A DNA stretch of 64,000 nucleotides from Syngnathus acus (lineage: Eukaryota > Chordata > Actinopteri > Syngnathiformes > Syngnathidae), in the NCBI RefSeq assembly GCF_901709675.1, contig NC_051097.1, positions 10,518,039-10,582,038 of the forward strand. Direction: 5' to 3'. This document shows, in pieces, positions 1-33,290 of this stretch (positions are counted from its first letter, which is position 1; each line of letters begins with the position of its first letter). The notes beneath the pieces were generated by a model. It made no database searches, had not been told where the DNA came from, and was given only the letters and a program-made list of their open reading frames with translations. Position numbers and translations under genes: made by a program.

Positions 1-588
1 ATTTTCATTTAAATTTAGTCCAATTTGACTTTTTTTTTTGTCCTTTACATAATGAAAGAGTATCATTTTCAAACGTTTTGTACCATTGTAGTATGATATG
101 TATGTCATAAAAGTGTGGAGCTCAGCAGGGCCGCTGACGTGACATTAGCGTGTCACGGGCCCTCGGCGTGACCTCTGCAGCCATGCGTTGACAACCACGC
201 CGAGTCTGCCTACTCGGGCATTTCTACGCACGTACACAGAGCGTCCCATTGTTCTTTTGATCGGTCCTGGCCGTACAGAAAGGTCGCCAACGTGGCTGAA
301 TTGTTCCCGCCAGACGTGTTTCTTACGCGTCTCGTTGTGTTCAATCACGTCATCATCTTATCCATCTACCTAAGGATTTTAAGTAGTGGGCAATATAGTT
401 TACAAAAAAAAAAATCATTAAATAGGGAACAAGTGAATGATTGTAAATGTAGCAACTGGGTTAACATAACAAAATGAGACCAAGAATGATTCACTCTAAA
501 ATGGCTGACTCGGGCGGTAGTGATTCCCAGTACAGTCTTCATATTTTTGTGTGGATCTGTGTCACTGACTGTTAATCTGTTCTTCCAG

Positions 589-9945
<9,357 letters not shown>

Positions 9946-10995
9946 CTTCCTGTCACGACAAAATAACATTGGTGCGTTTTCATCAACATTTTGTTTTTAA
10001 ACGAAGGACCGGACAAGCTGTTACGCCGGAGCCCGGCCAATCGTGAGACGCCTCGCCGGTTAGGTGCCATAAAAAGCTTGTTTGTTGTTTTAATGCAGTA
10101 CAGCCTCCGTCGCGTTGCTTGGCGTCCACCAACGGTGAAAGTCGTCCTCACATTCCTTCTGTGTGGTTTGGATTGGTTGCTTCATTTCGGAGTTTTGCGT
10201 TCACCGCGGATGGCTTTCTCGTCGGGAAAGTGAGGCGAGAGTGAGTACGTGATAATGTAGCATCTTGCGAATAAAACGGATTAAGAATGTGGTCGGTGTC
10301 TAACGTACTGGATGGACATCATGTTTTTTGGCGAGGGACGCTCCACTGCACTGGTGCCGCCCGACTAGTTGTTCCAATTGGTTAAAAAAGATGTAACATT
10401 ACCTCGAGTTAGGAGGATTCATGTCATTTGCGCATTTTGAGGCCTTTAAAAAATAAGCACGAGTCAATAGCAGTTTGGGATTGATTTTTTGGGCATTTTA
10501 TCATAGGAAGAAACAAACGCACCTTAAATGCTCACAGCTCGGGCGTAATGAATGACGAGACAAAAAAAACAAAAAAAAACGTCGTTTGTCTTGAACAGAG
10601 CCATTAAAGCATCCAGTCGAAAGCACATTGATGTTTGTTTACTCGCCTTCGCCGCTGTCTATTTTTTTATAGTGCTCATTTGCCAAAATGTTTGTTGTGT
10701 GTCACCCACTGGGTTTGACGTGGAGAAGAAAAAAAAAAAAAAAAAAGTCGTCTCGAAGCCCGTCCTGTCTCCACTGTGCCGTTGTTATTTCCATTGTGTA
10801 AACACTAGCGTTAGCCACGTTTGCTTCCCACTTGCTTTTTTGTCTTTTAGAAGATGTGCAATAAAAAGTTGTTATTGAGTTTTTGTATTTTGCCCGAGGA
10901 GAAACGCTCTATGGATGTCATAGATGTTGTATATTAAAAAAAAAAAGAAAACAGATATTTATATACTTCTAATGTTGCGTCATAACGAGAATAAA
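9946..10995 (+). other. mast4: mast4 3' UTR with several poly(A) signals
   Basis: Non-coding sequence directly after the mast4 stop. AATAAA hexamers lie at 10270, 10860 and 10990. The one at 10860 is followed by T/G-rich sequence, which makes it a good 3'-end candidate, and the one at 10270 would give a short UTR. An A18 tract sits near 10731. No other gene is visible. Confidence 0.6.
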
Positions 10996-13900
10996 ACTGA
11001 ATCAGATGACACGTTGGCCTTTGGCTCTTATTCTCAGTCACAATAGCGGAGGATTCACCGGTGACCACTAGGTGGCGGTGTTTATCCATGTCTAGCCAAG
11101 ACTGACAAAAGATTATCTTCCATTTCATGAACAATTCTTCCTGATTTTTGTTAAAAGAAAGTTATGCCCTGGACTGGTTACAGTGAGCATGTTCACACGA
11201 TGGACATTTAGATCAAATAAAACAGGTTTTTCTGGGCACCATTTTGCCTCACCCTGCAAATTGTTGCAGTGTGGTATGATTGATGCTATCAAAAACTATG
11301 TAAGCGTATCTGCCTGCCTGTCAGTCATTTACTTAGTCTATAGCCACCAGTATGTTGGGTAACCGCATCAAGCTATCAGTCTGGTCGACTGATAAGCCTC
11401 GTGTGTTTTATATATAGTAGATGCCTTTCAGAGCACATGAACACAATGTACAAACTTTAATTTAAAAAAACAAAATACACAGTAACACAAATCTAACCTA
11501 TGACTGAACCACCCCGTCCTCCTCTCCCTCCCTCCCCCGGCGAAGGCTAAAGCTCATCCAGCGGCCGTGAATTTTGGAACATGAGATTGGCGAGCGGTAG
11601 CGTTGGCCCGGGCCCAAGTCACACTGTGTTCCACTGCAGCACACTAACATTCCACGCACACCATCCACTCTGCAAGACAGCCGGGTGGGTGTCTTATTTT
11701 TCCCGCCATGCTCACAACAACAAGAGTGGACACATACAGTCGGACATTTTGCCTCTATTATTACCTCGGGGAAAATGCCCCCCCCCCCCTATGGTGTCCC
11801 ACAGGGTTCAGCGTTGGGTCACTTCCTTTAGTCAATATAGTCTGTCCCTGGGTGATAATCGTTTTGGAGTTTCCATCATAGGTTTTATTTCGTTCTGGTT
11901 TGTGTGTTTTTTTTTAATTCAATTACTTTTATTTTTACTTCCATTTGTTGATTCCAAAGGTGGAAACTTGTTGGTACCTTTCACTCAAAAGGTGACATTG
12001 GGGGAAAAGCCAGGCAGTGTGAAAGGGGCCGTTGTGAGTTTTGGCAGCATAGCGTAAACGTGGGCCCAAAAAGCTGCAGCTTGCGTAAGAGTTGGCGGAA
12101 CGAGTGGTGACAAATCAGCTTTGGTGGAAGATTAGCGTTAAGAGCGGGATTGAGGCTGTCCCACATCTTTGGCATCAACTGACTGGACAAGCGTCCCGAC
12201 CGTTGGCTTTCCTTTTCCTCTCACCGTACACTTTGCTTTTTGTCCTATTTTAGTGACCAACCAGCCAGAAATAAACGACAACTCTGCCAAGGCCTAAACT
12301 TTGACACTGACCAAAAATATAATTGCAACACTTTGGTTACTTACAGTAAACTCTCTATTCTAAAATGATGGTATTGATGATGATGGTGGTGGGCGTGTCT
12401 TGCAGACAAAGGAGGGAAATGGGTCACATGATGAAGGTGCCTGCCGAGCTGGCGGCGGAGGCCCCGTTTTGCTCCTGCTCTTGGCGTGACCTACTTCATG
12501 TGACATGTTTATGGCTGATGCATGGCCTCCTCCTCCATCTCCTCATGCCCCCCAGCCTCCATCGTTTCTTTGAAGCACCCCTCTCAAAGACATCACGACT
12601 TGACATGGACGCATCTTGACAGTTTTCAAACGTGCGTACGTGAAAGAATAATTGAATGTTGTTGTTTTTTTGTGTTTGTGGACGTCAAGCAAAATGTTCA
12701 ATGTTAGTACTTTGAAAGAGTCTGATAGCTTGAAAGTTTAAAGGGGCCCCACCGGCTTTTAAGATACCGGGACACCTGACACATTTGAACCTTTGACCTC
12801 TAACACCAACGCGGATTTACCACACTGTGAAACTCAATCAATTCTGCAGAGCTGTTCATCCCAGTCGAATTTTGGAAATTAGGCCCCCCCCTCAGCACTC
12901 CCATAGTTTTCCTCTTTTCCTTTCTTGGCTGGGTCTGTCTATTCCTGTCTAATGCACCTCCCGCAGAGAGTGCGAGGGTGCAAATTTCATATTTTCGACG
13001 CCATGTTTAGTGACCCCAATGAGTCAAGTGCAACATGGGCCCCTCGCTTGGTGGTCTGCACATGAGCCCCATTTGCATAGCAAAAGGACGGAGGCAGGAC
13101 GCTGAGTGGAACCTCACAGTACACGAAAGCGCCATGAATTATTCACGCCGTGTCTTCAAAGCGCCACATTCCAGTTAATGATTAGACAAAAAAAGAGACG
13201 TGCTGGTAAACACCTTTACGAGGCTTGGGCAAAACAGTGTATTGTTTCATACACGTACAGTTTGGAGGAGTGGTGATGGGGGGGGGTCACAATAATAATA
13301 AGTTTAAGCAAATTTGTTGTTTCTTTTTGGTCTGTAAGGAAGAAAAGCATCGGAGCCCAGCATATGAATCATGCAGGGAGAAGACGCCCAACGAGCTGGC
13401 AAAGTCGGTCAGACTGTCGTGGTCATGTCCAAATGGGGAATTGTTGCTCATGAATCATTGAGTGAGGTAGAGAGAGGAAGGAAGCGGCCTAACAACACAC
13501 AAATGCAAAAACCTTTACCATACGCACGCAATAGCAGAGGAGGGAACTTTTTGGACTTTCGCAAAACTTTTTTGGCCACGCAACCCTTTTTCTTGACGCA
13601 TTTTAATCTTGTCAATATTCAGCAGTGTGTTAGAAATGCACAACGTCCACTTCCCACGCTGTTAGGCCGTCCCGCGTGGGTCCGGCCTGCTGCAAATCTG
13701 CTTAGACGGCCTCCTTTAGCAGTACACGGAGCTTTACTCTTGATGGGGATTTTTTTTGCCGTAATTAGGCCACCCGCGTTAACCAGCATGCAATGCGCTC
13801 TTTACAACGCCCCCCCCTTCACACACACACAAACGTTCCCACCCTGCACACAAGTAATTAACTGTTGATGTATTGACACCTGAACGGAATATGTATGCTG

Positions 13901-14050
13901 CGATTACGCAACACATTTTAACGTTGTGTTACTATGAATACGTGGGCACGATTTAATGGCGCGTAAGTGAGAAGCGCGTCGTAAACGCGGCAGGACTTTG
14001 CCGTCGTTACGTAACTTCCACAAGCAGCTCGGGTTGCACGCGTCCAGGAC
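10996..14050. other. Intergenic region, no gene seen
   Basis: Only short open frames without splice context or recognisable protein similarity. Contains homopolymer runs such as C10 near 11780 and G-rich stretches. Distal regulatory elements for mast4 or pik3r1 are possible but cannot be shown from this sequence alone. Confidence 0.5.
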
Positions 14051-14059
14051 AGCGAGAAC

Positions 14060-14416
14060 AAAAGGGCGGCGCCGCTGCGCCGATTGGTCGGGAGTGTGAC
14101 TGACAAGAAGAAAGAACCAATCAGCGCCTTCGTGTACGGCTCGCCCCCTCTCGTTCGTTCCTCTCGTGCCCTCCCTTCCAGTTTGGCTGCACAGGGCAAC
14201 GCTTGTCCCGGACTCCGAATCAGCCAGCACCGCAACGTCGACGTGCAGCTGCTGCTCGTACTATTCGTGAAGCACGTCAACTCGAGAGGGGGGAGTTCAT
14301 CTTCCGACGCCCTCCGCGCGGGTCAAGCACGATATTGAAGCACTTCGTGGAGTGGAAAAAAGAGGAAACGGGACGGAAAAGAACGACTTGGAGCGAGGGG
14401 CATTCATGCTGGCTCG
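14060..14416 (+). promoter_or_regulatory. pik3r1: Candidate pik3r1 promoter and 5' non-coding exon
   Basis: CpG-rich block with an inverted CCAAT box (ATTGG, 14083) and a direct one (CCAAT, 14117). They are followed by about 290 bases of GC-rich sequence ending in a donor-like GGCTCG|GTAGGT at 14416/14417. It lies 0.9 kb upstream of the pik3r1 start codon on the same strand. The transcription start and the acceptor of the next exon are not proven. Confidence 0.4.
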
Positions 14417-14911
14417 GTAGGTAGGTGGTGTACGCTACTACGCATGCGCAAAATGCTTAATGCTTAATGTATATCGACCGCACTCGACGCGATTTTAAAA
14501 TGCGAAGATATTTGAATTTATTTACGACTTTTACGTCAACTTTCCCCTTCAATTGTGAACTTAAGATCATTTAAGTAAGTCAATTTGTAATTCTTTACAG
14601 GGGGGGCTCACACCCCCACCCACCCCCGACTTGCTAACTGTTAGCATTTCGTCAGCCACTCTCTAATTTTCACTTTTAACCCCTCAAAAACCGCAACGGG
14701 AAAAAGTCCAAAGTGCCCCACCTGGTCTTTAACGCCGCACGACTTTCGGCCGACGTCGTAGTATTCGCCCCCTGTCCGCCCCCGCGGAAGTTATATAACT
14801 TTGACGGTATACTCGCAGTTTGGCTCATTCACACAATTTTTAATATTAGAAAATTGTGAGTGTCTTTTTTGAAATCTTCTCAAAGTCATCTGAAGTACAG
14901 GTAGTGTAAGT

Positions 14912-14950
14912 CAGTGGTCTCAAACCACTGGTCCGCGACCCCATCGGGAA
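14912..14950. mobile_element. End fragment of a hAT-type MITE
   Basis: Begins CAGTGGTCTCAAACC and continues with a GGTCCGCGACCCC motif. This resembles the terminal inverted repeat of the hAT-like element at 55023-55482 (CAGTGGTTCTCAAAC in that orientation). No partner end was found nearby, so it is called a fragment. Confidence 0.35.
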
Positions 14951-15331
14951 CTTAGGCTATCACTCATATCTCAAAGTATCACTATTGTAATAAATCCAAT
15001 GCCGGCACATATAATCAATTCCATTTGCATTTAATACATAGTTTAGTGCCTCGTACGTGCTTCGTGTACATTACGCAAGCCATATTAAAAGCAGCGTGTC
15101 ATCCCGCAGGTCTACATAGCATCATCCCTGCAGCATCTCCGCGAGGCCTCCTTCTTCCCTGATGGGTGCACACTGCGAGGAGGCGACACACAGAAACAGC
15201 CGCAAATCACCCAACCGAGATGACAAGTGCGAAAGAATGAAGACCAGCTAGACGTGTCCCGTCCCTCCCAAAAAGAATTGCAGTTTGAGTTTTTATTTTA
15301 TTTTCCCCTTGGGAAACGTCTTTTGGACAAC

Positions 15332-27138
<11,807 letters not shown>

Positions 27139-29115
27139 GGCGGGTGGGGGGGTGACGAGGCCTCATTGGCCAGGGGGGGCGGGCCAAACGACTAAAAGGA
27201 CACTTGAAGCGTTTTCAGTGACTGCCTGACGAGTCTGAATGTACACCCGACCGATCTTGGTTGAAGCGTTTGTGTGCGGGATGGAGCTTCACCCCCCAAT
27301 CCCCCACCCTGGACCCCCTGCCCAAGGACACTTTTGAGGCCTTTTCCTAAACGGTGCTTGTGGACTCTATAACGCTTTACCGGCCGTGATGGAACTCGAC
27401 TCCTCTGTTGTTCGTGTGTGTGTGTTTGAGCACGTGTGCAAGACAGTATCGACGGGAGAGTGTGTTTGGGGTAATGTGTGTTTTTCTTGTTTGTCTTTGG
27501 TGTTCGTGTGTACGTATGAGAGTAGAGGTGAGAGTGTGCGTGTGAATGCATGTGTTGGAGACACTGTCCATGTGACCAAAACTCGGGAAATCACGAAAGA
27601 AGAGTGTTGCGTGTGCGTGCGTGTTGAGGTACTCACTCGTATGACCTGTCGAATAGCAGACGTGGATCAGCTGATCAATGTAGCATAATGGCACTTTTTA
27701 AAGTTTTTTTATTTGTATTTTTTGGTTCATTTTGGATGAGTCCTATGGACTTTTTGGTGGCAGAAGAAGTGATGAAACTATGAACCAAGCGCACCAAAGC
27801 AAAAAAAAAAAAAGAAGAAAAAATCCCATTGAAAAAAAAAAAAAAAAAGTTCCAGCTGATTTGATTTTCTTTTTGGTTTCTGATCTGCTATGCAATTGTT
27901 TGTTCACACTCTGTTGCAAACCGTGATATAAGCTTGTGTAAATATCCACAACGGTATTTTTAATGTACAAATGCCAACCTACCGTCAACGTATGATTTAG
28001 TTTTTAGAAAAGATAATAATAGTCCGACTTTATTTTGAATGAATTTATCAACGGGCGGAGGGAAAAGATATTTTATTAATCCTGCGTTGCTTCAAACTGC
28101 TCCCATTCTCAGGCAGAACTTTCAGAATGGTCCAGTCCGCTTCACTCGCAATTGCAGTTGATGCGGAACACCGCAGTATAGATTTATTTTCATACAACAA
28201 ATATATATAAATAGAAATATATACGTGCCCCCACATGAGACAAGAGTGGCAAATTAAGATTAACATTCACCATTCACTTAAGTAATTTTCTGTATCAGAA
28301 ATAGACATATGTAGACCGCGTGGATTAGCTCATTTCGCCTACCGTTTCCATGCTAACGTTATTAGCGTTATCTTCTGAAATGACGTATCACATCTGCCGT
28401 CCACATTCGTTTTTAAAGACTCACAAAAAGTTATGCGTATTTAAAAAAAAAAATTCCAAGGATGTCTACTTGCACAATGGCAAGAGTGTGACAGCACATT
28501 GTGCAAGACTGGATGGAGCATTCAAAGAAAGCAATGCAAGCTTACATCCTTGGAAATCAATTTCTGAAAAATACCAATACAGTACTTCTAACTTTTTGTA
28601 CACCACGAGAAAGAATTGTCACAATTTCAATTTTCAGCTCATTTCCCTTACAAGTTGACTTACTGTGTGAAATTTTGATGTACAAGTGGCAGGCAACAAG
28701 TAAAGCAAAATTGGATCATTTCCAACATCCTGTGTTAGCTAAGTCATAAGCTAACTAATAGAATGCAAGAATGTCATTGCTAACCATAGCACGTGTACAT
28801 TTATTTTGTTTTAAAATCTTTTTGACTGAGAAAAAAAAATGCTCATCAAGGCTACTAGATGTGTCACATGTGACATTATGTTTCACCTTTTTAAACAAGC
28901 TGCTGATTTTGTTCTTTCATGTTATGGTGTATGATGATTTTTTTTTCTAGTTTCCTCAGCATCACCATTCTTGTTTTCTTCTCCGGCTTTGTACGACTAT
29001 TGGAATTGTTTTCGGCGGGAGGTCCCATTTTTGGTTGATTAACTTGATGGTTTACCAGTGTTGCTTCAAACCTGTTTTGGGCTCCGTTACAAAATAAAAT
29101 CCTTTTCTTTTTAAG
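27139..29115 (+). other. pik3r1: pik3r1 3' UTR
   Basis: About 1.9 kb of non-coding sequence after the stop, reaching an AATAAA at about 29092 followed by T-rich sequence. Contains a GT-rich stretch (27410-27640), A-rich runs near 27800-27848, and a long-arm hairpin at 28453-28557. No other gene is visible. Confidence 0.6.
28453..28557 (+). repeat. Nested inverted repeat in the pik3r1 3' UTR
   Basis: ATTCCAAGGATGT at 28453-28465 pairs with ACATCCTTGGAAAT at 28544-28557. Inside it, TTGCACAATG pairs with CATTGTGCAA. The outer and inner stems are separated by 4 bases on the left and about 35 on the right, so the fold is asymmetric and unlike a standard miRNA precursor. Confidence 0.6.
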
Positions 29116-30057
29116 AAACTCTTGGTGCCATTATTGCAACGTGTCCAATATGTTCACAATTTTGTTTTGTTTTTACACATTACAATGTAAATCAAAATAT
29201 ATAAGATTTAATACATTAGATTTTAAACTAAGGTTAAGGTTACGTGTTAAAAGTAGGGGTTGGGGGGGTCAAGGGTCAGGGGTATAGGTCATTAAAAAAA
29301 AGCCTTGGTCATTTTTATTTCACTAAAAAGACCCTTACCCTACATTTTTACTATCTCTTCTAAGAATTATATTCGTTTGTTTTACACTGAAGTTAGTGTG
29401 CCAAAGCAGTGGTTAAGGTTTCAAACTATGGCTCCAAATCAGATTTCAGGTTTCAAAGTGGGTTATTCTTATGCACTTCAGGAATGTGTTGATTTATGTA
29501 CCGTCACTTCACAGATGGTTCTCGGCACGATGATTCCTAGAAAGAAAAGAACACACAACATATGTTGATTTCTGCTTGGCGTGCGAGGCCACGCAAGCAG
29601 CTTCTCCTCAGGCTACTCGTGAGTGAACGATTCGTTCAAAGGAACCAATCTTTTCAGTGAACGAGAGTGAACGAATCACTTCCTAAAGTGATTCGGTTTT
29701 TTTTTCTTCAGTTCATACGACTTCAACCAGTAGGTGTCGGTAATGCGCATTGAAGCTGGTGCCACCTTGCCGTAAAACAAAACGAAGAAGAAAATGACGT
29801 CACTTCCCGTTCATTAACCGAACGGATCTATGCGTGAACGCGTCAGTGAGTGATTTGCATTTCCAGTTCATCGCGAGAAGGGATCAGTGAGGGAACGAAT
29901 CCGGACTTTCCCGTTCGCGAACGAGTCAATGGGTGAACTGCCTTCCTTCTCGTGCGTCAGTCAGTGAACGTGTTGCGTCTCCCTGCTGGCGTGAACTGTG
30001 TAAGCCAGAATGTAGATTTACGATTTCCAAGGAAAGAAAGAACCGCTCACTGAAACA

Positions 30058-30190
30058 TCTCAGTGGCCCAGTGGTAGAATGTCCACCCTGAGACTGGAAG
30101 CTTGTGGGTTCAAAACCCGACCGAGTCATACTATAGAATTATGGGACTCATTACCTCCTTGCTTGGCACTCAGCATCATTGGGTTTTTAA
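30058..30190 (+). mobile_element. tRNA-derived SINE fragment inserted in the left arm
   Basis: GTGGCCCAGTGGTAGA resembles a pol III A box, and GTGGGTTCAAAACCC resembles a B box. A GAGTCATAC...TTGGCACTCAGCATCA tail like that of common teleost tRNA-derived SINEs follows. The right arm of the palindrome lacks it: there, TGAAACA joins CCACTT directly (reverse of 33971-33979). No clear target duplication is seen. The family is not named. Confidence 0.7.
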
Positions 30191-30368
30191 CCACTTTTAT
30201 GCATGTTTTCTCCAAGCTAACGGCTAACTTTATTGCATGAAGGGATGCGCCGTTATGCAACAACGGGGAGATTATGCTTCTCTTTAGGTAATCTTGATTT
30301 TATAACACTTATAGTAGTTTTTAAATAACGTGTATGCATATATGCGCCTAAATATTGTTTCCAATATA

Positions 30369-30651
30369 TCTACTGCAATTTCACATTGGATTGCTGGTTT
30401 GAAATTTACTTTTAATATTATTATTTTTAAATAAACATATATGTTAAAACTTGTCTGGTGCTTTATTCCTTGTTTTTATAATCGCCAATTAAAACATAAA
30501 AATCTGACATATATATGACAATATGTGTATGTATATCTACTGCAATTTCACATTAGATTGCTGGTTTGAAATTTACTTTTATTATTATTATTATTTTAAT
30601 AAACATTAAAAACCTGTTAAAACTTGTCTGGTGTTTTATTCCTTGTTTTTA
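30369..30651 (+). repeat. Direct duplication in the left arm
   Basis: A segment of about 112 bases (30369-30480) starting TCTACTGCAATTTCACATT recurs at 30536-30651 with few changes, while the right arm has a single inverted copy (about 33675-33795). Both left copies end with CTTGTCTGGTG and CCTTGTTTTTA. Confidence 0.7.
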
Positions 30652-31289
30652 TTTTTTGGGGCATGAAAACCAAAATTTGACATTTGGTTAACTGCTTTAT
30701 ATGATATGTATATGTGTTTTACGTTGTGTAACGTGTTGGTGTCCCCCAAAATAAAGAGCAAGTAGTCAAATACACATTCTTGACATGTACAAAAAATACA
30801 TAAAGTTATTAGGTACACCTGAAAATGGTGGTGTACCTAATGTAGTGTCTGTGTGACGTCACAGATCAACCAGCCAATCAGGAGGTGGGGGTGAGGGCGG
30901 GTGTGGCACTTTTCACTTTCAGTTAAGCTTTGGCCATGATTTTTCCCTAATGAACTGGCCTGTTATTAGGTACACGTGAAAATGGCGGTGTACCTAATGG
31001 AGTGTCCAAGTGACGTCACGGATCAAACAGCCAATCAGAAAGTGGGGGTGAGGGCGGGTGTGGCAGTTTTCACTTAAACCAGGGGTGCCGACCTCCAGTC
31101 CTCAAAGGGCTGCGTTCCAACATGTTTTCCAAGTGATCCTCGTTAAGCGCACCTGCGTGAAAAGTTTTAGCTCCTTTCACGTTCTGCAGGAGCTAAAACT
31201 TTTCACGCAGGTGCACTTAACGAGGGAATCACACAGACACTCCATTAGGTACACCGCCATTTTCAAGTGTACCTAATAACAGGCCACTT

Positions 31290-32960
31290 TATTAGCTTGG
31301 AAAACATGTTGGAATGCGGCCCCAAGGACTAGAGCTTGACACCTGTGACCTGGAGTGTCCGTGTGATTCCCTCGTTAAGCGCAGCTGCGTGAAAAGTTTT
31401 AGCCCCTGCAGAACGTGAAAGGAGCTAAAACTTTTCACACAGGTGCGCTTAACGAGGGTCACTTGGGAAACATGTTGGAACGCGGCCCAGAGGACTAGAG
31501 CTTGACACCTGTGACCTTTGACCATGAGATTTCCCTAATAAAGTGGCCTGTTATTAGGTACACTTGAAAATGGCGGTGTACCTAATGGAGTGTCCGTGTG
31601 ATTCCCTCGTTAAGCGCAGCTGCGTGAAAAGTTTTAGCCCCTGCAGAACGTGAAAGGAGCTAAAACTTTTCACACAGGTGCGCTTAACGAGGGTCACTTG
31701 GGAAACATGTTGGAACGCGGCCCAGAGGACTAGAGCTTGACACCTGTGACCTTTGACCATGAGATTTCCCTAATAAAGTGGCCTGTTATTAGGTACACTT
31801 GAAAATGGCGGTGTACCTAATGGAGTGTCCGTGTGATTCCCTCGTTAAGCGCAGCTGCGTGAAAAGTTTTAGCCCCTGCAGAACGTGAAAGGAGCTAAAA
31901 CTTTTCACGCAGGTGCGCTTAACGAGGGTCACTTGGGAAACATGTTGGAACGCGGCCCCGAGGACTAGAGCTTGACACCTGTGACCTGTGACCATGATAT
32001 TTCCCTAATAAAGTGGCCTGTTATTAGGTACACTTGAAAATGGCGGTGTACCTAATGGAGTGTCCGTGTGATTCCCTCGTTAAGCGCAGCTGCGTGAAAA
32101 GTTTTAGCCCCTGCAGAACGTGAAAGGAGCTAAAACTTTTCACGCAGGTGCGCTTAACGAGGGTCACTTGGGAAACATGTTGGAACGCGGCCCCGAGGAC
32201 TAGAGCTTGACACCTGTGACCTTTGACCATGATATTTCCCTAATAAAGTGGCCTGTTATTAGGTACACTTGAAAATGGCGGTGTACCTAATGGAGTGTCC
32301 GTGTGATTCCCTCGTTAAGCGCAGCTGCGTGAAAAGTTTTAGCTCCTGCGGAACGTGAAAGTGACCAAAAACTTTTCACGCAGGTGCGCTTAACGAGGGT
32401 CACTTGGGAAACATGTTGGAACGCGCCCCCGAGGACTAGAGCTTGACACCTGTGACCTTTGACCATGATATCTCCCTAATAAAGTGGCCTGTTATTAGGT
32501 ACACTTGAAAATGGCGGTGTACCTAATGGAGTGTCCGTGTGATTCCCTCGTTAAGCGCAGCTGCGTGAAATGTTTTAGCCCCTGCAGAACGTGAAAGGAG
32601 CTAAAACTTTTCACGCAGGTGCGCTTAACGAGGGTCACTTGGGAACCATATTGGATCGCGGCCCCGAGGACTAGAGCTTGACACCTGTGACCTTTGACCA
32701 GGATATCGCCCTAATAAAGTGGCCTGTTATTAGGTACACTTGAAAATGGCGGTGTACCTAATGGAGTGTCCGTGTGATTCCCTCGTTAAGCGCAGCTGCG
32801 TGAAAAGTTTTAGCTCCTGCGGAACGTGAAAATGACCAAAATCTTTTCACGCAGGTGTGTTTAACGAGGGTAACTTGGAAAACATATTGGAACGCGGCCC
32901 CGAGGACTAGAGCTTGACACCTTTGACCATGATATTTCCCTAATAAAGTGGCCTGTTATT
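31290..32960. repeat. Tandem array of about seven 235-bp units with internal palindromes
   Basis: The unit recurs with period 235 (for example at 31545, 31780, 32015, 32250 and 32485). Each has a short palindrome, AGGTACAC-12-GTGTACCT, and a long one whose arms start CTCGTTAAGCGCAGCTGCGTG and end CGCTTAACGAG, separated by a GCAGAACGTGAAAGG loop. An inverted unit precedes the array (31110-31285). Each unit ends in GAGCTTGACACCTG, which in reverse resembles hAT-type CAGG(G/T)GT termini. Open frames of 68 codons in each unit are by-products of the repeat. Confidence 0.85.
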
Positions 32961-33026
32961 AGGGTTAGGGTTGAGGTTAGAGTTTGAAACTTTGAAACCC
33001 TAACCCTAGCTTTAAACCCTAACTCG
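32957..33026. repeat. Short interstitial telomere-like repeats
   Basis: TTAGGGTTAGGGTT at the end of the tandem array is followed by degenerate copies and then the complementary CCCTAACCCTA. The facing orientation suggests a small inverted junction. Similar degenerate TTAGGG stretches occur near 16119 and 63163. Confidence 0.55.
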
Positions 33027-33219
33027 CCTGCCCCCTACACTATTGGATTTCACTGGTAGGTAGTGGGCGTGATCCATTGGTTTGCGCCGCCAACTTGGAG
33101 GTGGAGCCACCTTATGTATTTACACATAAATACTTGCATTTGTTTGCATATGCGTACGCATACAAAGCGAGGTTCCAATTGTAAAATCACTGGGTATAAA
33201 ATCACATCTGACTATATGC

Positions 33220-33290
33220 TCAAACCTGGGATCGAACCAGGTTCCTACGGAGCAAGAACCCGCGTCACCAACCAGTCGGCTATTTCGACT
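33220..33290 (-). mobile_element. tRNA-like sequence (SINE head or tRNA pseudogene)
   Basis: On the minus strand, TAGCCGACTGGTTGG resembles an A box and GGTTCGATCCC is a perfect B box about 45 bases later. No full cloverleaf with a sound acceptor stem could be folded by eye, so it is read as a tRNA-derived repeat rather than a working tRNA gene. Confidence 0.5.

Noticed and set aside
31292-32230. Repeated 68-77 codon minus-strand frames that look like a protein family
   Set aside because: They are the same frame in each 235-bp tandem unit and follow the palindromes, with no sign of selection on protein.
31290-32960. CRISPR-like array of regular repeats
   Set aside because: The unit is 235 bp with no unique spacers, and the genome is a vertebrate nuclear one.
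33220-33290. A functional tRNA gene
   Set aside because: A and B boxes are present, but no sound acceptor stem or cloverleaf could be drawn, and it lies in repeat-rich DNA.
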